Positions 6,624 through 11,128 of a stretch of 11,128 bases of DNA are shown here, in pieces. Position numbers and translations under genes: made by a program. Every line of letters starts with the position of its first letter. The first letter of the stretch is position 1. The notes beneath the pieces are model-generated. The model worked only from the letters and a program-made list of their open reading frames with translations. It did not search any database and was not told the origin of the DNA. The DNA is taken from positions 1 to 11,128 of the forward strand of contig JAGBSQ010000052.1 in NCBI GenBank assembly GCA_017631775.1, written 5' to 3'. This DNA is from Clostridia bacterium (lineage in GTDB: Bacteria > Bacillota_A > Clostridia > Oscillospirales > CAG-272).

Positions 6624-7598
6624 ATGAATAAGCTTTACCCCCTCTTGCTTTCGGGCATTACAAAATCGCCCATTTGGGGCGGCACACGCCTCCCCCTTGA
6701 ATGGAATAAGACCGCTCCCAACGGCGGTACCGTTGGCGAGAGCTGGGAGTTAACGGTGCGCCAAAAGGAAATGTGCACCGTCAAAAACGGTGCCCTTGCG
6801 GGCAGAACCGTTGGCGAGATTTTGCGCGAACGCCCCTGTGATTTGATGGGTGCCTCTACACTCTCGAACGGTGAATTCCCTCTCCTTATCAAATTTATCG
6901 ATGCCGCCGACAAGCTCTCGGTGCAGGTACACCCCGACGACACCTACGCCGCGCGCGTAGAAGGTGACCGAGGCAAAACCGAAATGTGGTATATTGTAGA
7001 TGCCGACGAGGATGCCGAAATTATTTGTGGTCTTGCCGATGGCATTGATAATGCCGCTTTTTGCGCATCCCTTCAAAAGGGAGATATGATGTCCACCCTC
7101 AAGGTGCAAAAGGTGCACCGCGGAGAGACCTATTTTATTCCCGCAGGACTTCCCCACGCCATTGGCAAAGGCATTCTCATTGCCGAAATTCAGCAGAACT
7201 GCGACCTGACCTATCGCGTTTACGATTATGAACGCCGCGGAGCCGACGGCTCTTTGCGCGAGCTTCACATCGAAAAGGCCTGCGACGTAATCCGTCCCTT
7301 TACAAATGAAGAGATTGACACCATTCGCTATTCCCGAGGCATTCCCGCATCTCGCGAGGATGTGCTTGCCGATTGCGCATACTTCCGCACAGAAAAGCTC
7401 AATTTGAGCCAAAATGCACATACGTTGCAAAAAAACAATTATTTGCGCCACCTGATGTGCGTAGGCGGAGAGGGAGAACTGACCACCGACGGCATCTCTT
7501 ATTCCTTCCGCGCGGGCGACAGCATCCTTTTGCCTGCCTGCCTTAATGACCTCACCGTAAAAGGCAACGGAACTGTTCTTATTTCAACGGCATACTGA
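6624..7598 (+). CDS. manA: Class I mannose-6-phosphate isomerase
   Basis: This 324-residue zinc enzyme interconverts fructose-6-phosphate and mannose-6-phosphate, linking glycolysis to mannose use and to GDP-mannose or glycan synthesis. The cupin-like metal site is visible as Q101 and H103 in SVQVHPDD, E120 in GKTEMWYI and H178 in AGLPHAIGKG. DLTYRVYDYERR (194-205) carries the conserved Arg of the active site (R198). Length fits the short Firmicutes ManA form (about 315 residues) rather than the longer enterobacterial one. The C-terminal ~70 residues form the second cupin-like sheet. GAGGA (6611-6615) lies 8 bases before the ATG, and the gap from pcrA is 17 bases, so it is co-transcribed with the helicase for no obvious functional reason. 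The partial enzyme upstream at 1-696 may also be sugar-related but is a separate unit. Confidence 0.94.
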   Translation: MNKLYPLLLSGITKSPIWGGTRLPLEWNKTAPNGGTVGESWELTVRQKEMCTVKNGALAGRTVGEILRERPCDLMGASTLSNGEFPLLIKFIDAADKLSVQVHPDDTYAARVEGDRGKTEMWYIVDADEDAEIICGLADGIDNAAFCASLQKGDMMSTLKVQKVHRGETYFIPAGLPHAIGKGILIAEIQQNCDLTYRVYDYERRGADGSLRELHIEKACDVIRPFTNEEIDTIRYSRGIPASREDVLADCAYFRTEKLNLSQNAHTLQKNNYLRHLMCVGGEGELTTDGISYSFRAGDSILLPACLNDLTVKGNGTVLISTAY

Positions 7599-7604
7599 TA
7601 TGCC
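7589..7604 (+). other. Small hairpin enclosing the manA stop codon
   Basis: GGCATA (7589-7594) pairs with TATGCC (7599-7604); the four-base loop CTGA contains the manA TGA. There is no following U-tract, so it is not a terminator. It ends 7 bases before the AGAGGT ribosome binding site of the YitT-family gene and could affect coupling or RNA processing. It is short enough to be chance. Confidence 0.3.
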
Positions 7605-7627
7605 ATAACCAAAAGAGGTATACATAT

Positions 7628-8485
7628 ATGAAAAAGCCAAGAGTTTTTCGTGATTTTAAAGAATTTATCATCATAACCCTGGGCGCCCTTGGCGTTGCTG
7701 CATCGGTCTTCTTTTTTATGATGCCGAGTAAGGTTGTTGTTGGTAGCATTTCGGCATTTGCCATGGTTTTGGCAAACTTTTTGCCCCTGCCCGTGTCCGT
7801 CATCAACCTTGTTATCAATATCTTTTTGCTGATTATCGGATTTGTACTCGTTGGCTCCGAGTTTGGCGCAAAAACGGTTTACTCCTCTATTATGGTGCCT
7901 ACGTTTGTGGGTATGTTTGAGGTCATCTTTCCCAAATTCCAATCCCTTACTGCCGACCCCTTGCTTGACGTGCTTTGCTACATTGTTCTCGTTGCCATCT
8001 GCATGGCCGTACTGTTTTCTTGCAATGCCTCGTCGGGTGGCCTTGATATTGTTGCAAAGATCCTGCACAAGTATTTTCGCGTAGAGTTTGGCAAGGCCGG
8101 TGCCATGTGCGGAATTGCCGTTGCGCTTTCGGCCGCGTTCTGCTATGACAGTAAAACGGTTGTGCTCAGTGTTTTGGCAACTTATTTTTCGGGCTTTGTT
8201 GTTGACTATTTTATTTTCGGTCTCAACATCAAGCGCCGCGTTTGCATCATCTCCCCTAAACTTGACGTGATCGTGGACTACATTCTTCACAGTCTGCACA
8301 GCGGTGCGACACTAAACGAAATCATCGGCGCGTATGATAACACCCAACGCCGAGAGGTCATTACCATTGTGGATAAAAACGAATACCGCAAGCTGATGGA
8401 GTTTGTTCGCAAAACCGACCCCAAAGCCTTTGTAACCGTGTACTCGGTAAATGAAATTCGCTATCAACCCAAAGTTTGGAAGTAA
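7628..8485 (+). CDS. YitT family membrane protein (DUF161 + DUF2179)
   Basis: This 285-residue protein has the two-part layout of the YitT family. A membrane region covers about 14-200, with hydrophobic spans near 14-31, 36-52, 56-76, 83-101, 113-132 and 160-198 and the conserved ASSGGLDIVAKIL segment (134-146). A soluble C-terminal DUF2179 domain follows (about 225-280). Family members are uncharacterised inner-membrane proteins; a transport role is often assumed but I know of no settled function. AGAGGT (7614-7619) precedes the ATG, and the 29-base gap to manA is the widest in the operon. It is the last gene, followed immediately by the terminator at 8494. Paralogues are common in Firmicutes, so the gene symbol is left open. 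Confidence 0.9.
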   Translation: MKKPRVFRDFKEFIIITLGALGVAASVFFFMMPSKVVVGSISAFAMVLANFLPLPVSVINLVINIFLLIIGFVLVGSEFGAKTVYSSIMVPTFVGMFEVIFPKFQSLTADPLLDVLCYIVLVAICMAVLFSCNASSGGLDIVAKILHKYFRVEFGKAGAMCGIAVALSAAFCYDSKTVVLSVLATYFSGFVVDYFIFGLNIKRRVCIISPKLDVIVDYILHSLHSGATLNEIIGAYDNTQRREVITIVDKNEYRKLMEFVRKTDPKAFVTVYSVNEIRYQPKVWK

Positions 8486-8493
8486 CAAAAAAC

Positions 8494-8522
8494 CGCCCTC
8501 GTTCTGTTTGAGAACGAGGGCG
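8494..8522. terminator. Bidirectional intrinsic terminator between convergent operons
   Basis: A perfect 12 bp stem, CGCCCTCGTTCT (8494-8505) with AGAACGAGGGCG (8511-8522), encloses loop GTTTG. On the plus strand it is followed by T6 (8523-8528); on the minus strand by G then T6 (complement of 8487-8492). It ends the six-gene plus-strand operon 8 bases after the YitT stop and the sdpI unit 14 bases after its stop. Confidence 0.95.
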
Positions 8523-8536
8523 TTTTTTCTTTTGGC

Positions 8537-9169
8537 TTAAATGCCTTTTTTGTGCAGAATATAAGAGTAGATCAGCGGTAGTGCTATCATAACAAGGGCA
8601 GGTACCAAAGTGAGCCAAAAGATGCCGAGAAATCCCGACAGCAGCATTACAGCGCCGCCGCCAACCCAAACCCAACCTGCAAAACGGTGGGTGCGGTTCC
8701 AGTTTTCCTCACTTGCAAGCGTCCACGGGATTTTGATACCAATGGTGTAGTTCTGCTTGCACTTGGGCATGTAATTGCCAATGGCGATAAATACCACACC
8801 AAGCAGAATGGGCATCAGCATTTCCACGCGCACACTGCCTCCCAATGCGGTGGCATACATAAGAGCCGAAATAAAAACGGTAATGAGCGGAATTAACCAA
8901 AAGACAAGGAACAACACCTTTTCGGGATGGTTCTGCTTTTTGGGGTCGGCAGAGGTAACAAGCATGCACAGCCATTGCAGTGCCAGCATTGCTGCGGAAG
9001 GAACAAACACCGCCACCCCTTTGGATGCCCAACCGTCAATTTCACCTTCTGCATTCCAATGAAAAGGCACTTGCTCGGGAAGTTGATTCCACAAAACAAG
9101 TCCTGCCAACATCGGCAATAAAATAATAATGGATGTGATAATGAAAACTTTCAAATTCTTCTTAATCAT
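8537..9169 (-). CDS. sdpI: SdpI family membrane protein (DUF1648 + SdpI domain)
   Basis: This 210-residue membrane protein resembles Bacillus SdpI, the immunity protein against the SDP cannibalism toxin, which also sequesters the repressor SdpR at the membrane when toxin is present. The N-terminal DUF1648 part shows a membrane helix (7-27) and the exposed segment LPEQVPFHWNAEGEIDGW (30-47). The SdpI part has further helices near 84-105, 117-132 and 165-205, with the conserved loop GIKIPWTLASEENWNRTHRF (144-163). Its ATG overlaps the repressor stop as ATGA, and GGAGA precedes it, so the two proteins are translationally coupled. Homologues are widespread and many are not proven immunity proteins; here no toxin gene is visible. 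The order repressor then SdpI matches the Bacillus sdpRI operon. Confidence 0.88.
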   Translation of the reverse strand: MIKKNLKVFIITSIIILLPMLAGLVLWNQLPEQVPFHWNAEGEIDGWASKGVAVFVPSAAMLALQWLCMLVTSADPKKQNHPEKVLFLVFWLIPLITVFISALMYATALGGSVRVEMLMPILLGVVFIAIGNYMPKCKQNYTIGIKIPWTLASEENWNRTHRFAGWVWVGGGAVMLLSGFLGIFWLTLVPALVMIALPLIYSYILHKKGI

Positions 9170-9435
9170 GTTTTATCTCCTTTCAAGCTGCTCATCCACA
9201 GCATTACATCTTCCAAGACGGAAGTGTTGAGTTCGTAATAAATAAATTTTCCCTCTCGGGTGTCTCTTATCAAATCCGCCTCGCGCAAGACAGACAGATG
9301 CTTGGAGACCGCCGCACCGCTGACGGGAAATTTTTCCGAAATTTCCCCTGCCGCCATGCGACCGCCCTTGAGCATTTCCAAAATCTCGCGGCGAATGGGA
9401 TCGGACAAAGCTTTTATGGTGTTTTGAAGTCCCAC
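9166..9435 (-). CDS. sdpR: ArsR-family autorepressor, SdpR-like
   Basis: This 89-residue winged-helix protein is of the ArsR/SmtB fold. The recognition helix is around VSGAAVSKHLSVLREA (38-53), followed by the wing TREGKFIYYELN (59-70). The metal-binding ELCVC-type motif of true ArsR sensors is absent, as in Bacillus SdpR, and the length, the start LQNTIKALSDPIRREIL and the end SSLKGDKT also resemble SdpR. The start is a GTG at 9435, chosen because AAAGGAGGAA (complement of 9441-9450) sits 7 bases upstream; an ATG at 9456 lies within an operator-like repeat and has no such site. The ATGA overlap couples it to sdpI. Two near-identical inverted repeats bracket its promoter, which suggests it represses its own operon and perhaps affects the divergent exporter. 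Confidence 0.88.
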   Translation of the reverse strand: MGLQNTIKALSDPIRREILEMLKGGRMAAGEISEKFPVSGAAVSKHLSVLREADLIRDTREGKFIYYELNTSVLEDVMLWMSSLKGDKT

Positions 9436-9454
9436 AGTATTTCCTCCTTTTGTC

Positions 9455-9474
9455 ATTTAACCTTTTGGTTAATT
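9455..9474. promoter_or_regulatory. Operator-like inverted repeat O1 over the sdpR start site
   Basis: ATTTAACCTTTTGGTTAATT contains TTAACC / GGTTAA around TTTT. It covers the predicted sdpR start (near 9470), just downstream of the -10 element. It matches O2 at 18 of 20 positions, which makes a chance origin unlikely. Confidence 0.78.
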
Positions 9475-9476
9475 AT

Positions 9477-9505
9477 AGTATAGCAGAGGTTTTCTCGTTT
9501 GTCAA
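9477..9505 (-). promoter_or_regulatory. Sigma-A promoter of the sdpR-sdpI operon
   Basis: On the minus strand there is a perfect TTGACA (complement of 9500-9505), a 17-base spacer and TATACT (complement of 9477-9482), one base from the -10 consensus. The strong core promoter between two operator copies fits a repressed, inducible unit. Confidence 0.88.
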
Positions 9506-9511
9506 TAGGTT

Positions 9512-9531
9512 ATTTAACTTTTTGGTTAAAT
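9512..9531. promoter_or_regulatory. Operator-like inverted repeat O2 upstream of the sdpR -35
   Basis: ATTTAACTTTTTGGTTAAAT repeats O1 with two base changes, in the same orientation and 57 bp away. It ends 6 bases from the sdpR -35, where it could block the polymerase alpha contact or support looping with O1. Confidence 0.75.
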
Positions 9532-9547
9532 TTAAACCGTTGGTTGA
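9531..9547. promoter_or_regulatory. Degenerate third operator-like repeat O3
   Basis: AACC (9535-9538), GTT, GGTT (9542-9545) form an inverted repeat with the same half-sites as O1 but a spacer one base shorter. It abuts O2 and points toward the exporter promoter, whose -35 is 27 bases further. It is weaker than O1 and O2 and may be a remnant. Confidence 0.4.
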
Positions 9548-9573
9548 GTGGATCTCTTTTTTCAAAAAAACAC

Positions 9574-9602
9574 TTGACAACATGAAATAATTGTGATATC
9601 AT
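9574..9602 (+). promoter_or_regulatory. Sigma-A promoter of the ABC exporter operon
   Basis: Perfect TTGACA (9574-9579), 17 bases, then TATCAT (9597-9602). The -10 lies inside a small near-palindrome, TTGTGATATCATAA (9591-9604), and TGATATCA (9594-9601) recurs as TGATACCA (9605-9612) one helical turn later. This suggests a regulator site different from the sdpR operators. Start is expected near 9609. Confidence 0.8.
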
Positions 9603-9633
9603 AATGATACCACTTTTTTTAAAAGGAGTAACT

Positions 9634-10362
9634 ATGACTGCTATTCGAATTGAGAATTTGACAAAACAATATAAAGACGTCGTAGCGGTAGACAATCTCT
9701 CCCTGGAGATTGCCGAGGGGGAGCTATTCTCGCTTCTTGGCGTAAACGGTGCCGGTAAAACGACTACCATCAAAATGCTTTCCTGCCTCACGCTCCCCAC
9801 CTCGGGCGATGCCACCGTTCTTGGTGAAAGCATCTGCAAAAATCCCACCGCGGTAAAAGCGCTTATCGGTGTCTCTCCGCAGGAGACTGCCGTTGCCGCA
9901 GGATTGACCGTGCGCGAGAATCTTGAACTGATTTGCGGCATTTACGGTTTTGACAAAGAAAAGACTGCCGAGAAAATCTCTGTCCTTTCCTCAATGCTCT
10001 CTCTTGAGGGCGTGCTGAACAAGAAAGCCGGCAAGCTTTCGGGCGGATATGCGCGCCGCCTCAGCATTGCCATGGCGCTCATTTCCGAGCCGAGGGTGCT
10101 CTTTCTTGACGAACCCACGTTGGGCCTTGACGTGATTGCACGCAGTGAGCTTTGGGATATTATCAACGCGCTCAAAGGCAAGGTAACCATCATTCTCACC
10201 ACGCACTATATGGAGGAAGCCGAAGCACTCTCTGACCGCATTGCCATTATGAAGGACGGCAAGCTCCTTGTTTGCGACACCCCCGACGCTATCAAAGCAC
10301 AAACGTGTGAAGATAGCATTGAAAAATCCTTTATTAAAATTGTAAAGGAGGCACAAAAATGA
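9634..10362 (+). CDS. ABC transporter ATP-binding protein (DrrA-like exporter ATPase)
   Basis: This 242-residue nucleotide-binding subunit energises the membrane permease encoded next. All ABC motifs are intact: Walker A GVNGAGKT (36-43), Q-loop Q83, signature LSGGY (135-139), Walker B VLFLDEP (155-161) with catalytic E160, D-loop GLD (164-166) and switch H191 in TTHYMEEAE. The overall type, with a single ATPase and a separate ABC-2 permease, is that of drug, peptide or polysaccharide exporters; substrate cannot be told. The ATG at 9634 follows AAAGGAG (9622-9628); the longer frame from 9604 would begin upstream of the expected transcription start. Its TGA overlaps the permease ATG as ATGA. 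It diverges from the sdpR-sdpI operon with only 198 bases between start codons, suggesting a common theme of defence against a membrane-active compound. Confidence 0.94.
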   Translation: MTAIRIENLTKQYKDVVAVDNLSLEIAEGELFSLLGVNGAGKTTTIKMLSCLTLPTSGDATVLGESICKNPTAVKALIGVSPQETAVAAGLTVRENLELICGIYGFDKEKTAEKISVLSSMLSLEGVLNKKAGKLSGGYARRLSIAMALISEPRVLFLDEPTLGLDVIARSELWDIINALKGKVTIILTTHYMEEAEALSDRIAIMKDGKLLVCDTPDAIKAQTCEDSIEKSFIKIVKEAQK

Positions 10363-11090
10363 GACTGCTCACCTTTGCAAAACGAAACTTGAAAGAAATT
10401 ATTCGCGACCCTCTCAACCTTTCTTTTTTGTTCGGGTTTCCCATTGTTCTCCTGCTTTTGTTGACCGCTATTCAAGCAAACATTCCCGTAGAGATGTTTG
10501 CCATCGCACACCTTGCCCCCGGCATTGCGGTGTTCGGTCTTTCGTTCATGACACTCTTTTCTGCCACCCTCATTGCCAAAGACAGACAAAGCAGCTTTCT
10601 GCACCGCCTTTATACCACGCCAATGACACCCGTGGATTTTATTCTCGGTTACACCCTGCCGCTCATTCCCATCGCCCTTGCCGAGGGAGTAGCGACCTAT
10701 GTGTTTGCTGTCATTTTAAAGCTGGAAATCAACGTTAACATTCTCCTCTCGGTTCTCTTTATCATTCCCATCGCCCTTTTGTATATTGGACTTGGACTCT
10801 TGTGCGGAAGTATTTTTAACGACAAGCAAGTGGGCGGCATTTGCGGAGCGCTCCTGACCAATCTCTCCGCTTGGCTCTCGGGCATTTGGTTTGACCTCGA
10901 CCTGGTTGGCGGCGCTTTTAAAAAGATTGCCTATGCTCTCCCGTTCGTCCATTCCGTCGAAATGCAACGCGCCATTATCGTAGGTAATTATTCTAATATT
11001 TGGCAACATTTGTGGTGGGTTCTCGGCTATGCCACCGTTATTCTTGCCCTTGCGGTGTTCCTCTATTTGAGGCAAATGAAGAAGCAGTAA
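10359..11090 (+). CDS. ABC-2 type transporter permease
   Basis: This 243-residue integral membrane protein is the partner of the preceding ATPase. Six hydrophobic spans are visible, near 22-38, 52-71, 95-119, 127-152, 158-177 and 217-237. The cytoplasmic stretch KDRQSSFLHRLYTTPMTPVD (74-93) matches the ABC-2 family pattern in which Arg and a TPM-type turn lie between the second and third helices, probably the coupling region to the ATPase. The protein is at the short end for the family but looks complete. The start overlaps the ATPase stop by four bases and is preceded by AAAGGAGG within the ATPase gene. Two identical or mixed copies would form the channel with two ATPases. Substrate is unknown; an antimicrobial peptide or toxin is an inference from the adjacent SdpRI pair. 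Confidence 0.92.
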   Translation: MRLLTFAKRNLKEIIRDPLNLSFLFGFPIVLLLLLTAIQANIPVEMFAIAHLAPGIAVFGLSFMTLFSATLIAKDRQSSFLHRLYTTPMTPVDFILGYTLPLIPIALAEGVATYVFAVILKLEINVNILLSVLFIIPIALLYIGLGLLCGSIFNDKQVGGICGALLTNLSAWLSGIWFDLDLVGGAFKKIAYALPFVHSVEMQRAIIVGNYSNIWQHLWWVLGYATVILALAVFLYLRQMKKQ

Positions 11091-11108
11091 AGGGATGCGA
11101 TTGTGGGG

Positions 11109-11128
11109 GAACTTTTTGAGAAAAGTTC
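11109..11128 (+). terminator. Hairpin at window end, probable terminator cut by the edge
   Basis: GAACTTTT (11109-11116), loop TGAG, AAAAGTTC (11121-11128) form a perfect 8 bp stem 18 bases after the permease stop. Four G precede it (11105-11108), so the stem may extend if C residues follow outside the window. A terminator is inferred from position; the U-tract cannot be seen. Confidence 0.55.

Noticed and set aside
7499..8299. 266-codon minus-strand frame opposite manA and the YitT gene
   Set aside because: It is rich in Asn, Lys, His and Gly as expected for the reverse of membrane-protein codons, and spans two well-supported genes. No ribosome binding site or family was recognised.
9604..9633. 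Longer start for the ABC ATPase at 9604
   Set aside because: The codon lies upstream of the expected transcription start near 9609, next to the -10 element; AAAGGAG before 9634 gives the usual start for the family.
11091..11128. Start of a further gene at the right edge
   Set aside because: The last 38 bases contain only a hairpin; no start codon with a ribosome binding site is visible.

Overview
The window looks like chromosome of a Gram-positive anaerobe of the class Clostridia, probably a gut-type lineage. The support is strong AGGAGG-like ribosome binding sites, near-consensus sigma-A promoters with 17 bp spacers, factor-independent terminators, and a gene set (PerR-type Fur protein, PcrA with a Tudor-like tail, YitT, SdpR/SdpI, RNHCP protein) typical of Firmicutes. 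Base composition is moderate, roughly half G+C by eye. No RNA gene, insertion sequence, integrase or CRISPR array was seen.

Layout. (1) Positions 1-696 hold the 3' end of a probable carbohydrate-active enzyme, closed by a strong terminator (712-749). (2) Positions 750-1020 contain no convincing gene, but have a perfect hairpin (841-858) and the terminator of the next, minus-strand gene. (3) A PerR-type peroxide regulator (1021-1395, minus) sits behind a textbook promoter with a near-perfect palindromic operator over its transcription start. (4) Divergently, one promoter (1529-1557) appears to drive a tightly packed six-gene operon ending at a bidirectional terminator (8494-8522): RNHCP zinc protein, DJ-1/PfpI protein, a fusion of 5-formyltetrahydrofolate cyclo-ligase to a CPBP/CAAX-type membrane protease, PcrA helicase, class I mannose-6-phosphate isomerase, and a YitT-family membrane protein. 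Gaps range from a 1-base overlap to 29 bases. (5) From the other side of that terminator, an SdpR/SdpI-like pair (8537-9435, minus) has a consensus promoter bracketed by two near-identical operator-like inverted repeats plus a degenerate third. (6) Divergent from it, an ABC-2 exporter (ATPase plus permease, 9634-11090) has its own promoter. The window ends in a hairpin that is probably the first part of that operon's terminator.

How the parts may work together. The perR-side operon mixes stress or repair functions (DJ-1, PcrA, cyclo-ligase) with sugar-phosphate metabolism; no PerR-like box was found at its promoter, so peroxide control of it is not supported by sequence. The right-hand block looks like a self-contained, autoregulated module of envelope-toxin immunity plus efflux: an ArsR-type repressor, an SdpI-type membrane protein and a DrrAB-like exporter around one shared control region. 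No toxin gene is visible. The two most unusual items are the cyclo-ligase/CPBP fusion and the SdpRI-exporter module with repeated operators.
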